Positions 34,424 to 46,800 of a DNA stretch of 64,000 nt are shown here, piece after piece; the first letter of the stretch is position 1; each line of letters begins with the position of its first letter. The notes under the pieces are model-generated. The model did no database searches. It saw nothing but the letters and a program-made list of their open reading frames with translations, and had not been told where the DNA came from. Origin of the DNA: Cenococcum geophilum 1.58 (Eukaryota > Ascomycota > Dothideomycetes > Gloniales > Gloniaceae); the NCBI GenBank assembly GCA_001692895.1, contig KV748237.1, positions 744,001 to 808,000 on the forward strand, given 5' to 3'. Both the position numbers and the translations under genes were made by a program.

Positions 34424-36034
34424 ATGCGACTTATAATGAACGTTACTATATAGTATGCGGCTATAGTAGTGGGCGGCTTTACGCTTTTACTGCTATACCG
34501 CGTAATCTCTTATATTATACGTTTTCTCTATACCTTGTCTACCTTCTTCCTTTTAAAATATCTTGTTTATCCTTATATTTGGCGAGGAAATACTATACCT
34601 AGGAGGCCGACCCGAATTTTTCTTTTAAGCGTTACCTTATATGTCATTGCCAACGTTTTATACATAACTATTGGAGTCAGATCCTTTGCTTAGATCGGAA
34701 TACGCGCTGGTATAATATCCCTTGCTAATATAATCCCGGTCGTAGCGGGATCGCTTAGTATAGTCGCCAATTACCTTGGCGTTTCCATGTAAACATAATA
34801 TAAAATCCATACATATATAGGAACAGTCACTTTTCTATAAGGGTTAGTCTATGCGGTTACTCCATTTATAAATCGATAACCATTTATACTTAATACATTG
34901 GGAATTTGGGGGCTTATTATACGTTTAGCCCGCCTCTAAACTATCGCCTGAAAGCAAATTGACTTTTAACGCTAGGGAGGCTTATTATTGACATTAATAT
35001 ACCTTCTTTCTACTCATTTTATTTAGAGGGCTGTTTATGAATTTTTCTTTTAGTTCTATACGCTTCTCTCTAAGATCTTTATCTTCGCTCTTTAGCTTTA
35101 TATTAAGGGGAACTAGACAGCAGAATTATATCTACTTATTGGGGCATCTGTATGGGCTTCCTCTATAGCCTTAAAATGGATCTTCTACTTATATTAGAAC
35201 TTTTCTTAGAATAGATCTCAAACCAAAGCAGAAGTAATATAAGAAAGTAGAGCCCTTTATGTCTTAGTTTATATACCTAGACCTTAGAAAGTAAAAGCTG
35301 GCTAATATATTTACCTTTCTGTTCCTAAAGCTAGCTTCTAGTCTATCTTCTAACGTTACCCTTTTGTAATATTAGGCTGGGATAGTAACTCAGATCGATT
35401 AAAGATATATTTACTTATTAAACCCCGGCGAGGGTTTACTAAAAAGCTTACGAGTTATATAAATACTTTAATATCGGCATTTATTAACGGGCTATATGGG
35501 GTTAGATATAATTTTAGCAATTTTAGAACGGTACTAATATTTGTAACTAGTATTAGAGTTGCTAGCCACCTAGTATATATTAATAAGCTTATCTAAGGCT
35601 ACAGACGTTATAAAGTTAAAATGAGGCGGATAGTACTTATATAGGAGCTGGATATAGATGGTATATTTACCTTAGGTTAGACTAAATTAAGTGCTAATAC
35701 TATTAAACTAGGTTAGCAATTATGGGTGAAACCATTTATGGATTAATTACTAATAGATAATACTAAGGAATACGTAAGTAGCACTCCGTATATATAAGAG
35801 CAAACCTAAGTAAGTTGATAGAATATTAAGGTTAAGATATATCTTCCTTAAATAGAGGAACCTGAAAAAGAATATAGTAAGAGAATTAAGGCAATATAAG
35901 GGAGGCTAGATATTGCAAATGTTCTGAAAGAGAAATTGGCAGTACTTAATGGAAAAACAGTAATATTAGGTAGCAAGTCTACGTTAAGCCTATACTAAAG
36001 CTGCTAATTTTATATCTAGTTAGTGCAAAAATAG
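34424..36034 (+). pseudogene. RIP-mutated ferric reductase (FRE) transmembrane component
   Basis: From an ATG at 34424 one frame of about 536 codons runs to a TAG at 36032, broken mostly by TAG/TAA. The N-terminal half has several membrane helices, including R-R-P-T-R-I-F-L-L, an I-N-I-x-P-like helix, Y-L-G-V-S, K-I-H-T-Y-I-G and L-x-x-x-H-F. These are where the haem-binding His pairs sit in ferric reductases; some His are now Tyr. The C-terminal half has Y-V-L-V-Y-I-P-R-P, G-(stop)-Y-I-Y-L-S-V-P, R-Y-P-F-V-I-L-G (FAD loop, H-P-F changed to Y-P-F), K-P-R-R-G-F-T and G-L-Y-G (former G-P-Y-G, NADPH site). Ferric reductases reduce Fe3+ at the membrane and are recurrent Starship cargo. Confidence 0.75.
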
Positions 36035-37967
36035 ATATTCGGGATAAAATTCGGGATTACGTTTCTTATAACCTTTATTAGGATTTACGCCTAGTTGACT
36101 TGGAATTTCAGCCTCCAAATAGCTGTTTAAAATAGCTCGATTTCTCTTGTAAAGGGCTCCCTAAGTAAATTAGTAGCAAGTACTGCAGAGTTTTAGTAGA
36201 TAGATATAAAGAAATAGAGATTATATAGCAAGTGCTTGAAGGATTTCTTTATTAGGCTCTTATAACTATTATCTTTATTTTTATAGAAATGGCTATAGTA
36301 TTTATAGCTTAGATAAGAAAAATCGGGTATAGATAGCGTCCGTTCTAAAGTGTACCGCTGCTGTGTCTGTATATTATTATGTAAGTGGGAATCTATAAAC
36401 GCTTTAAAAAACAAGAATCCTAATAGATAATTTACATTCTACTTAAGATGTGTTGAAATAAGCGAAATAACTACTATATTTGTGCTACGTATAGCGAAAC
36501 ATAACACCTTTCTAGCTAGCAATTGTCTAAAAGCACCTAGGTATTAATACCGACACTAACGTACCTAAGGATAATATTACTGCAACTAAGCGAAGGAGGG
36601 ATCGGAATGATTTAACTTACCTATTTTATCTACCTTATCCACCTTATCCACCTCATCCATCCGGTTTAATCACTTTATCTACTTTATTACCCGCTTAGGC
36701 AACCCTTAAAAAGAGACGCCCTCTAGAACGAAACGCCTTTTACTATTATGCAATATAAGCGGGTTGTAGGTAGGTTATATATTACCTTTATTAGTAGATC
36801 TTAATAAATAATATATTATGCTAATGCCTTTATTAGTGGAGTATGATAGATTATACAAATAACAGTCTCTAAATTCACCCTATAAATGTAATTTAAGAAG
36901 TATTCTATAAAGATATACGTTTTTAGCGTGGCCTAAGTTCCTATAAGGGCGAGCCTAAGCTTTATTCCTTAGATTAACTCTTATACCCAAGCCTTAATCT
37001 TAGTGATATCCGTCTATAAACTTTCTACTTATACACATAACTGCAAATTTATACAGTATTTAGCGACTAAGTAGTGATATAGGAAAACTATCTAGCGACC
37101 GTATATAACAACTAGACCTATTACTATAGTAACGGCAAATATTAAAAAGTGCGGCTTACGGCGTATAGAAATTAATATTGAAGATTTAAAAGCTGGGTAA
37201 GTGGCTGATGCCAAGCCTATAGATAAGGGAGATAAACTTAGAGCAAATTCCCTAGTTATTTATAGATATCCTGACGGAATTTCCGAAGGGGTTATATTAC
37301 GCCATTTCGGTTTAGGTAAGATAACAGCGCTAGGTATATTTATAGTACCTATAACTAGGTAGCTATTGCCACTAAGGGTAGTAGTTATATCCGGATAAAG
37401 AGCTCCCGTTTTGGAGGCGAGCTATGTCTAGGTTATATAGTAAAGTGAAGTTTTAAATACAGTCCTAGTTATATTTAGCAGGACTTTCTAAAAATTCTAG
37501 AAACGCTACTTACTTTGTTAACTAGGAATCCGAATAACTATAGGTCACTTATATAGCGACCATATATAGAAAGGTAATTAGTTTAAATAGCATTACGGCA
37601 AAAATTCTAAAAAATGCTTGTATATTTAGATTGAACAGATATAATACGGTAGTTATATTTATACTAAAGGATAAGTAAAAGCAGAGAGTAACTAACTTAC
37701 CTTAGTCCGGAGATGCTCTAAGTAAAGTTTAGATCTACCGCGAATAGCTGATGTTTAGGCCCTCCTAAATGAGAGGTCACTATAAAAGTAATCCCTAACC
37801 GATTCTTTCTTTTCTATAAGCCTAGTATAAAATGGTAGCTAGCAAGTATAGAATGGTCTAAATGTTGACATTGTGAGGACTCTATATATTAGGGCGACTT
37901 TGCAGCCAAATCTAATAAATATATTAGTAAGAAAGCTATATTTAGTAATAGGCCCTCTTTTTTAAAA
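36035..37967. other. RIP-mutated spacer with weak plus-strand frame
   Basis: Degenerate nonamers of the CCTTATCCA type occur at about 36620-36690. A plus-strand frame around 37102-37572 has only TAG/TAA breaks (V-I-Y-R-Y-P-D-G, then L-R-H-F-G-L-G) and may be an old gene of unknown family. Confidence 0.35.
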
Positions 37968-39236
37968 ATGGCAAAAACCAGAGCTAAGAAAATAGCTCGC
38001 TCCCAACTAAAGGATAAGGATGGAAAAGCTAAGGTTGTTTAGCAGCAAAATGAAATTAAAGCTCTAAAACTTTAATTAGCGGCTATAAAGGAGAAGAAGA
38101 GTGTAGGGGAGGGTAGCGAGCAGAGTAAAGAGGATAAAAGAAAAATTGAAGAATTGGATAAAAAGTTATAGGAGTTAACGGAGGATTACTAAATAGAATT
38201 AGGTAATAAAGATGGTGGAAACGGCGTAGGCTCTAAGGACGTAGACGAAGGGCCTATAGAGTCTATAGAGCCTAATAGAGAGAGAGAGGCACTTTTTATT
38301 CTATAAGAGCTATAGGATGCAGACCCCTAGGGCGTAAAACAAACGCCTATAAAATAAGAGTATATAGGGTTAGAGCCTGCTATAAAAAGCAAGTTATGGG
38401 ATCTAGTCTACGGGGAGCCACTTTATATTGCCGCGGATACGTAACCTAATTATAATACTTCTTATAGGGCCACCGTTACATGGGCAGATAATTAAAAGGA
38501 AGTCATTAACTGCTACGGTCCACGCAATGCGTCTATCTATAGAATTATAAGAGGGGGAGTAGAGGGGGATTACGCATTTCCTCCTGAGGAAAAATATACT
38601 AACCCTAATTTTAGACTTGGGGACGTAAGAAGACCAGACGGGAAATTTCTATATACTAAAATTACTTGCCTTCGCGTAGTTGTGTGAAAATCCGAGTACC
38701 CGGAAGACCCTAGAGAAGATTTAAATTTAATTTATTGGAATAAAGCGATAAGGCTAGTAAAATGTTTTCCCTTTATGTATATTCTAGTTAACTAGGGCAT
38801 AGACAATGGACTAAAGCGGTATTAGGAGACTAGAGTAACTGTTTAAAATAGGTAGGGCACTAAATGAGCTAATAAATCGATTTATAAAGCAGCTTAGGAA
38901 GCTGAAGGAAGACTTAAGGAGTATTTAACTGGTATACGCCCAGCTAAAGACAGATCTCCTATACCTGGTATTCTCTACCCAATGTCTTAGTAGTTCCGTA
39001 AAATTTTAGGCACTCCGGCTCTAACTAGAACTCCGACTAGAACTCTAGCTTTAACTAGAACTCCGGCTCTAGCCGTAGGGGCAGCTAATATAGCCGCTAT
39101 CCTTAAAGAGTTTAAGAAACTCTACTATAAGCTATTTAAGGTTAATAGTTTTAACGAACTTAACGCTGCGAGTAAGGTAGAATAGATTGACGCGTAAAAG
39201 ATAGAAAAGGTAAGGCATACAGTAATAGCTGTCTAA
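37968..39236 (+). pseudogene. RIP-mutated coiled-coil protein of unknown function
   Basis: From ATG 37968 to TAA 39234 a frame of 423 codons is broken only by TAG/TAA and one TGA. The first 100 residues are Lys/Glu-rich with heptad character (coiled coil), beginning M-A-K-T-R-A-K-K. An acidic linker follows. The central part has W-D-L-V-Y-G-E-P-L-Y, a Y-R-A-T-V-T-W, a C-Y-G-P-R-N and a R-R-P-D-G-K-F motif. Near the end there is a Thr/Pro/Arg repeat (T-R-T-P-x-L) encoded by 39002-39075. No signal peptide. The family is not recognised; the layout suggests a nuclear or cytoplasmic protein. Confidence 0.6.
39002..39075 (+). repeat. Short coding repeats around ACTAGAACTCCG
   Basis: Three to four degenerate 12-18 bp units built on ACTAGAACTC(C/T) encode T-R-T-P/L repeats in the C-terminal part of the coiled-coil relic. 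Confidence 0.6.
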
Positions 39237-39609
39237 TTTTCCTCTAATAGTTCTTTATTTTATTTTTTCTTATATAGCTTAAAAACAAAAGATAAAAAAA
39301 TAAACTTAGAAGGGGGGCGTTTTCTTATTTGAATTTTATTTGTTTTATAGCTCTCCTTTATTATACTTTCTCTTCTTTATTTATAAAATAACTATACTAT
39401 AAACGAAACTACTCTTTGGTGTTATTTGTATTACAAGCCTTACGTTTAAAATCTTACCTCCTATTAAATGCGAGATTTTTTACAAACTTAAATTCCTATA
39501 GGGTATTGCCACGATTTGTAAGAAGCATAGGAAATCTCTATAGGTCTTTATTTATAGTGCCTTAACATAAACTATGTTTTAGTTTAGCGTATTCTTTATA
39601 GCTAGTTAT

Positions 39610-39690
39610 TTTAACGCATTGAACTAACCTACTTAATCCGCCTAATCTACCTAATCTACCTAATCCACTTAATCCACTTAAGCCATCTAA
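39610..39690. repeat. Degenerate nonamer array (CCTAATCCA class)
   Basis: About eight tandem 9-bp units of the form CCTAATC(T/C)A sit within the left repeat copy. The same array is in the right copy at about 41838-41910. Confidence 0.7.
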
Positions 39691-39907
39691 GCCACCTGGT
39701 CCTTTTGATCCTTCTAGGTAGTAATACCTGCGCTTTCCTATTACATCTTACGCTAATTGACATGGATTTTAAGGCGGTAGGAGAGTACCGCTAGGGAACG
39801 AGTCCTTTTTCCGTTAATGCCTCTATAGCAAGGCGTACTTGGTGAGGCTTAATCCATTAAATACTAAAGAATTATAATGGATTGGTAAAGAATGACCGAG
39901 GTAAGCC

Positions 39908-39975
39908 TAGTGATATTAGCGGTTAGGTTAGCATTTTCTTATTAGTTTAACTTAACCTAACCGCTAATATTACTG
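39908..39975. mobile_element. 67-bp miniature inverted-repeat insertion
   Basis: Arms of about 22 bp (AGTGATATTAGCGGTTAGGTT and its near-complement) enclose a 20-bp centre. The insert is present only in the left copy of the repeat and absent from the same place in the right copy, so it is a genuine insertion. The junctions are TA-rich, which fits a Tc1/mariner-derived MITE. Confidence 0.65.
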
Positions 39976-40176
39976 GGTAGACTTCGCGACTCTAAGCTAA
40001 AGCTAAATCGTACCTTACTGTCCTTAAGTTTTAAATTAATCTAATATTTCTTTTCTTTTACTTTGATTTTTATTTTATTTATTATATTTTAAATAACCCC
40101 TAAGGCTTTAACGACCTTTCTTACCCTTGTTAAATTTATTATATAGGTTTTGGGTGTGAGCTCCTCCTCTAAAGAA

Positions 40177-41257
40177 ATATATTCTTTAATTTTTATTCCA
40201 CCTTCTTTAATCTTAATTTTACCTTTTTTGACATTGAGTTCGGCGAGCCCTCCCATAACTACTACCGATGGTAACGACATAAAACTCCACGTCGTTATGG
40301 TTGGGAAGCTAACTTAGCGATTTATCCTAGACACCATAACGGCAAATGTAGGAGATGTTATTTATTTCTAATTCTTCCCGCTTAACTATTTTATAGTTCG
40401 CGCCGAGTATAAATGTAAGTCTAAATCGTATTAGTTCTCTCTATACCTTCGTTACTAAACTGACGCAAAAAAGACCTGTGTGTTCCTTATAAGATAACAG
40501 GGCCGTAAAAAACTGGCTTCTTCTCTGGGTTTTACCTAATAGACATAGTATCCAACGAGGTAAAAACGTCTGTTTTCCATTTTTAATATATCCACTTTAT
40601 TTAATCGGTAATTTATATTTTAATAGCCGCCGTTATAGAACCTTACTATTAATAATACCGCGCTAATATTCTTCTACTGTTTAGCTCCCGGATCGTACAT
40701 TTAATAAGGAATAGTAGGAGTTATAAATCCTGTAAGGGGATAAATTATTTACTATTTCCCCCCCTCTACCTTTTTTACTTTATTGTTATTGTTATTTCTA
40801 TTGCTATTTTTGGAAGCCGTATATATTTTATCTTAGATTAGCCTACTAAAAGTAGGTGCAGAATAAGACCGAAACCATCGCCGTGCAGAGGGCGTATGCT
40901 AAAAATTTAACCTTTATGCTAAATCCTGGCGAACTATTCCTAGCTAAAGCCTTAAGCGTAGTTACCTTAACTTAGGCGCCTACGTTAACCTTCCCATTAA
41001 CCGCGATAACTAATAGCGCCTTATTGTCTGCAACTTTAGTTCTATATTTACCTTCCTAAGGCCTTTCTAGTGTAGTAGTGGTAGGAATAGTCGTTGGCGC
41101 TATAGTGGCACTCACGCTCCTAGGCGCCTTGTTCGTCTATATTAGCAGAAAAAGATTATCTAGTTTGGATAGGGTGGCACCCCCTTAAGAATTAAAAGCG
41201 AGTAGACGTGGTATTATATCACCTATGTTATATTTGGCGTACTGTAATAAAATCTAA
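40177..41257 (+). pseudogene. RIP-mutated secreted cupredoxin-like protein with membrane anchor
   Basis: Exon 1 (about 40177-40731) starts with a signal peptide (I-L-I-L-P-F-L-T-L-S-S-A). It continues with H-V-V-M-V-G, D-T-I-T-A-N-V-G-D-V-I-Y-F, N-Y-F-I-V and later I-F-F-Y-C-L-A-P-G-S-Y-I-(stops)-G-I-V-G-V-I-N-P, the fungal extracellular cupredoxin pattern. Exon 2 (40862-41257) has A-K-N-L-T-F-M-L-N-P-G-E, a Thr/Ser-rich stretch, a 22-residue membrane helix (V-V-V-V-G-I-V-V-G-A-I-V-A-L) and a basic cytoplasmic tail I-S-R-K-R. Expected copper ligands are changed by RIP-type mutation: His to Tyr (N-Y), Met to Ile (G-I-V). The start is an ATA at a likely former ATG. Confidence 0.75.
40732..40861 (+). 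other. Intron of the cupredoxin relic
   Basis: GTAAGG at 40732 and GCAG at 40858-40861 border 130 bp. Removing it joins the ...V-I-N-P end of exon 1 to N-K-T-E-T of exon 2 in phase 0 and solves the frame change between the halves. Confidence 0.65.
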
Positions 41258-41721
41258 TTTTTTAATCGTGACTGGATCTTAAGTATTAAACTAGCTTAAT
41301 TATAACACGAAATCTATTATTGTTTCACTCCGCTTCGTTATAAAAAACTCACTAATATTATGAAAATTTAATACGCGTAACTAGATATAATTTATTATCT
41401 TGGTTAAGGGCGGTCGTCTTAGTATAAGACTAATTCAACTACGGAACTAATGCTTAAAAGTCTTAATAATAATATCTTGCTAGTCTGCAAAGCGTTTTAA
41501 AATGTGGGCATTAAATATACATTATACCATTTTTAGATTTGTATAACCCTGTAGGTATATATAGGAGTCCCTACACTATTCTTCACTTTTATTAACCGAA
41601 AAATACCAGGTCTGGAACTTGTATATTAATTAATCTAAGAAACAGAGACTATAATTCACTTATAGTGTTATAGCTAGGAATTTCTCTCCAATGCGAATAC
41701 AAGATTTAGTTAGAGACTTAT

Positions 41722-42154
41722 TGCTACGATTTATAAGAAGCATAGGAAATCTCTATGGGTCTTCATTCGCAATGCCTTAACGTTAATCACGTTTCGGCTT
41801 AGCGTATTCTTTGCAGCTAGTCGTTTTGGCGCGTTAAACTAACCTACCTAATCTACCTAATTTACCTAATCCACCTAATCCACCTAATCCACCTAAGCCA
41901 CCTGAGCCACCTGGTCCTTTTAATCCTTCTAGGTAGTAATACCTGCGCTTTCTTATTACGCCTTACGCTAATCGACATGGATTTTAAGACGGTGGGATAA
42001 TACCGCTAAGGAACGAGTTCTTTTTCCGTTAACGCCTCTATAGCAAGGCGTACTTGGTAAGGCTTAATCTATTAAATACTAAAGAACTATAATAGATCGG
42101 CGAAGAATGACTGAGGTAGGCCTTAGCGACTCTAAGCTGAAGCTAAATCGTGCC
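41722..42154. repeat. Repeat flanking the cupredoxin relic, right copy
   Basis: This is the direct repeat of 39507-40014 without the 67-bp insert. It starts TGCTACGATTT and ends AAATCGTGCC. The array of CCTAATCCACCTAATCCA units is cleaner here than in the left copy. Confidence 0.75.
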
Positions 42155-42659
42155 CTGCTTATAGCTTACTTTAGCAATTAAAAACCCTTGCATTTAGCTT
42201 CGTAGCAAGGCTTATATAACTGCGGAGTCGGCGAGGCATATATTAAAGCTCTATAACGGTAGTATAAATACCTATCTAAGAAGTCCATCTATTTATTAAT
42301 CCTCTAGCTTAAGACGTTTTACTATAGGTTACATAAACTCAAGGACTTAAAACCTGGACCGTTCGATAGCGAATATCCCTACGACTACTTTTATCCCATT
42401 ACTGACCGAAAATCTTCCTCTAGAATATGAGTAGACGATATACTCCGTTTTTAAATATTTTATAAATATATACCCGAGCGTTTCAAGTTATCGTTTTAAA
42501 ATCCATATCTGCGACGGCCAGATATCTTGACCAGCCGATATCGCGACCTAAAAATTCGTAGTAGACCTGATCTGCCTGGCCCTAAAGCTTTAGGGGGCAA
42601 AAGTCACCGTTTAGTTTATATTATACTCGAATCCAGCCTTAATAGATAATGAATCGACC

Positions 42660-43559
42660 ATGGCGCTTAGCCTTATAGACGATATATTGTCCTACGCGAG
42701 CTTTGCGGATCTTTGTAACCTATAGACAGATCGCGGGGGAGAGCTTAGGGATAAACAGAACGAAGGAGGCCTTTAGGGCATAAGTCGCAAGGGAGAGCTT
42801 AAGGGCAAAGAGGATAATGAAATTGTCTCTCTTATTAACAAAGCCATTGTTAAAGGCACACAATTAAAATCTAAAGGGGTTAACAGTGAGACTATCATGG
42901 CCAATATCCGCCAAGTGCTATACTTAGCACGTTATCGCTACTACAAAGGTTGGAACCTCGATGATTACATAACAAAGCGTCACAATTTATAGAAAGACGC
43001 GCAACGGCATAAATCTTAGGATGAGGCGTTCGTTCTCCTAGCTCGGTTTAAGTCTATTTTCGCTAGCGCTACGCAATCCTTTTAGGCAGCCGCGGAAACA
43101 GCTACAGTCCTAATAGAGCATATTATCTTCGTCCCTAAGGCCATTATATAATTAGCGATGTTAATTATTAAACTCGCGGCTAAGAGTGTAGTTAGCCCCA
43201 TTAAAGAGTATAATAAACTATATAATACTAATGGGACTTAATAGGATCTTTTTAGGATATTTACGGTTCCAATCGGCGGCGAACTAGGTCAACTATCGAA
43301 ATAATAGGGTGTAGATGACTTGCTGTTAAAAGACCTGGACTTTGTAGATTATACCCCGGTTAGTTATAAAATTCGAATAAACGGCCCCGGATACGATCTT
43401 CTGCCTAAGATAATCTTAGGCGCAGTTGATAAATCACTTAATCATAGCAAGAAGCTACAACTCTATAGGGATGAACTTTGCCAGATTCCATCTAAAGAGG
43501 ATATAAAAAAGTTCCTTAAGTTTATAGGGGGAGAGTATGCCGGCTTGCCAAAACATTAA
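42660..43559 (+). pseudogene. RIP-mutated unknown protein, 299 codons, frame intact
   Basis: ATG at 42660 to TAA at 43557 in one frame, with about ten internal TAG/TAA codons and no TGA. The last 79 codons (43320-43559) are still open. Seen in it: a short acidic N-terminal helix, a Gly/Glu/Lys-rich segment with a repeated G-E-L-(R/K), a helix with R-Q-V-L-Y-L-A-R-Y-R-Y-Y-K-G-W and D-D-Y, a hydrophobic helix in the middle, and a charged C-terminal helix. No signal peptide. Many CpA remain, so it is one of the less mutated relics. The family is not recognised. Confidence 0.6.
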
Positions 43560-43689
43560 GGGCACTGCGATAGTTTAGATAGTGACATTGATATTATTTA
43601 GTAGTTTCATTATTTATCTACTCTATAGTAGGGACAGTAAATATATTATTACCTACTTTTACTATATTACCTATGCTTAATTCTACTAT

Positions 43690-44575
43690 TAATGCCTCCG
43701 GCGGGGTTCTGCCGCGAATACTCCTAAGATATCTACTTATATACTTTCCTTTCTTCGCTATTTGACTTAAAATCGGCTATTTCAGTAACTGGTGGCTAAA
43801 AGTTTGGCCATACTTATAAGCGTATCTAAATGCACCAGGCCCTATGCGTTAATTCTTGTCTTTACCACCTCTATATTCAACCTTTAAGCCTCCTCCTTTC
43901 GTCCTTACTTATAGAATATAAATGCTAAGCCACTTATGCTGCTAACAGTGTCTAGATAGTCATTGCCAAAAATCTCTCTTTTTATCTTAACTACTTGTTT
44001 CTATAGCTCCTCCGCTTTTAGAAGTTGGTTCTTTATACGGTATTTAGAACTTAGCTCTTCTATACTTTTTAGAGTATTAGGATGCTATAGGCCTAGAATT
44101 CTCTTTCTTATCTCTATTACTTAAGTTTCCAGCTTATCGGCTTCCGTTCGCCGTTTTTAATAACAATAGACTTCTGCTAAGACGGCTATTATACTTAATA
44201 TCTATAAATGGTATTGGCCTAATACCCTATTACCAGTCTCCAGTAACTATAGCAGTAGCTCTTTAGCATTGGTTAGCCGTTCCTATTTAATATAGATATA
44301 AGCTAGGTAGATTTTGCTTTTTAAAGTGTCCCTATATTCCGGCCCTCTTAGTTTCCTAATTGTCTCTACTAGCCGCACCTAGTACTTTTTAGCCTCTATA
44401 ATTCGGCCGGTTTTAAAATATATCTCCACTAGAAGAGGAATAAGCTCTGTCTTTTCTTTCATTCTGTCGTACTCTACCATATCTTTTTTATAAACTCTAT
44501 AATGCCAACGCTAGCATACCTTTGGTAAGCAAGCTTTATATAACTAGTTAATGTAACACTATAGCTAGACGATAT
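43690..44575 (-). pseudogene. RIP-mutated TPR protein (fungal NLR-type repeat domain)
   Basis: On the minus strand about six units of roughly 42 residues are visible, each with the kinesin-light-chain TPR order: Y-x-x-x-G-R-x-x-E-A-(K), then (V)-x-x-x-(R)-x-x-x-L-G-x-x-H-x-x-T-L. Examples are K-T-G-R-I-I-E-A-K-K-Y, R-I-L-G-L-x-H-P-N-T-L and I-F-G-N-D-Y-L-D-T-V. Stops are TAG/TAA at usual Gln or Trp positions. Such arrays form the C-terminal sensor of fungal NB-ARC/NACHT-TPR proteins. An NTPase domain was not found upstream (minus strand, 44.6-45.4 kb), so the gene may be truncated or too mutated to read. Confidence 0.7.
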
Positions 44576-45814
44576 TATCTCCGCTGAGCAACTTCCCAAA
44601 GTATATACAGTAGTGTTCTTTAGTGCCAATTCCGGCAATATCTTGGATAAGATACTTCTTAGGTATCTAGTCGAAATCGGAGGCCTTTATAGATGTTAAA
44701 ATGAGAGACGGCCTAAAAATAGATAAAAGGGTCTTAAAGATAACACCTAAGCGTTAATAAAACTTAAGTTTAAGAGTTATACGTTAGGGATAAAGATATA
44801 TTCAACTTAGCTAGATATAAAGTAAATTAATAGATCCTTAAGGTTTAAAGCCTTTATAGGCGGCAGATATAATATATTAATAGTATCGATTTTAGCTGTA
44901 GCCTAGCCGGGGTTAGCTCCCTAATAAAGCTTACGTACTGCCTTAAATATGCCTAGCTCGACCAATACTGGGGATAATCTTGTGTTTAAACACGTAGGGC
45001 TTTTATAAATGAATTAGTGAACCTACCGCAGCGTTTATAAAATTTGGCAGTCTGCGTTTTTAGGTCATAAGGACGTAGAATAGCGAATAGAAGAAATTGA
45101 ATGAATTAATATAAGCATAGAAATAATATTTATTTCAACTAGTCTAGCCATACAATATATCTACAAATTTATCTCTTTATTCCCCTACGCTTTAGCCTAA
45201 AATTAGCTGGAGTTCTTTTTTTGGGTACTGGGAAGCTTTAATTCTGCATTTCATTAGTATATACCATATTGAGAGGGTAAGTAAGGCATACAATATACTC
45301 TTTAGACGGCGGCTAGGAAGGCTTATCTCTAAATAAATATAAGTAGTATCTCCTACTATTATATACAAGAAGGTAGACATACGCATTACTTATCTTTCCT
45401 AACTTATCCACCTTTCTAAAAAGTGTTTCTCTTTATTGGCGGATCGCCTCCCTACTAATACACTTATTCAAATCAAACAAGCCAGTCCCTTCTCCCTAAG
45501 TCTTATTTTCTTCTATAGTCCTACTGTTATTGCTAGCTTCTATTGGTTATATCTAATAAAGGGAGGTGCGGAAGTAGTAGACACCCGTCTTAAGTTAATA
45601 GTTGTGGAGTGGTATTATAATAACTAAATGTATAATGGGCGATTATGTTAATAATAAAGTCGGTAAACCCTTTCCTATTTAGTAAATCCCTTAACTTTAT
45701 ACCTGCTATTAAGGGTAACAATAAGGTATACGCTAATGTTATTTAGCAAGTGGTATTAGCACCTAGAAGGCAAGTAATGCACTTATAACTTTCCCTATAT
45801 TAATAAGTATAAAG
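44576..45814. other. RIP-mutated spacer
   Basis: This may hold the 5' part of the TPR gene (minus strand). Small frames at 45192-45386 (minus) and 45436-45627 (plus) are hydrophobic but without a domain. Confidence 0.35.
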
Positions 45815-46079
45815 ATAGCAACGAATTTTATTGTGGGTCTTCTGCTTCTTCTCGTCCCTTACTTCTTCTTAGGTTATAATAATGTTAAAGTAACGTTATC
45901 TATAGCTATAATAATTGCACGGGCTCCTAGGTGGCAAAATACTACTATAAAAAGAACATCTTTAACACTACCTGGCGACTTCGCTACTTATTCTTCGCCA
46001 TAGACCGTAACCTAAGAAATATAGACCAATAAGTTGACTTCCGAAGATGGTATTTACACTATTACCAGCTTATTAGATA

Positions 46080-46800
46080 GTTCTGTAGATTTTTAAAGCT
46101 CTTTTATCCTCCCTAAGAGCACTAGCCTTATAGGGCTTTAAACCATCATAACCTCTTCTAATGTTGGACCCTATTATTCTCGCACAAGCACTAGGATAGA
46201 CTTAAGTTTGGTATCTACTACCTTACTATTAATAGTAATAACGATTATAAATATATATAGACTTCTACTTTTAAAGAGCTATTTAGTCCTCTTTATAACT
46301 ACTAGTCTTATAGGACCTTAGAGCAGTGCTATAATTTATATTAAGGTCGAATCTCAGCTTTCCCTTACCGGCAGTAGGATAGGCATAACTTTAATACCTA
46401 CTAACCTTGAACGGACGGTGACGAGTATAGCAAATCTAAACGGATTATTACGTTTAGAAAGCTTTTTAATTCTTTTAAAGGGCACTAGCTTTATCGTCTC
46501 TTAAAGCCTTAGTATAACTTATATAAAAGCCTTATCCTAGCTCTCTCTTATACGGACTAGAAATGACTTAACTTTAATATCCATTAATTCCGCAGGGGCA
46601 ATTACAACTACTATAGAAATTTTAAATGGTGTTTAAACTTTAAACAGTCTTCCAATTCCCTTAAAGAGTAATGGCCCTATAGAACCTTAAAGCGCTACCG
46701 TAGCTTATACTAAAGCCAATCCCTAGACCTCTTTCACAAGCATTATAACGGATCTAACTTTAAAATCCGTTAACTCCCTAGGGACGGTTATAACTATTAC
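46080..46800 (+). repeat. Four coding repeats of about 182 bp
   Basis: Corresponding TATAGG(G/A)CTTTAAA-like landmarks fall at about 46132, 46311, 46492 and 46676. The units encode about 60 residues each in the Ser/Thr-rich protein and are diverged by C/T and G/A changes. Confidence 0.65.

Larger units (their letters stand above)
39507..40014. repeat. Repeat flanking the cupredoxin relic, left copy
   Basis: This is the same sequence and orientation as 41722-42154. It starts TGCCACGATTT, shares AAGAAGCATAGGAAATCTCTA, a nonamer array and GGTAGTAATACCTGCGCTTTC, and ends at AAATCGTACC. The ends CACGATTT and AAATCGTG form short inverted termini. It could be a MITE or a solo LTR in minus orientation. 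This copy also carries a 67-bp palindromic insert. Confidence 0.75.

Noticed and set aside
41838-41910. Interstitial telomere repeats
   Set aside because: The units are 9-bp CCTAATCCA variants, not TTAGGG/CCCTAA hexamers.
39507-42154. A complete LTR retrotransposon with the two repeats as LTRs
   Set aside because: The 1.7 kb between them encodes a cupredoxin protein and no gag or pol, so it is at most a captured gene between solo repeats.
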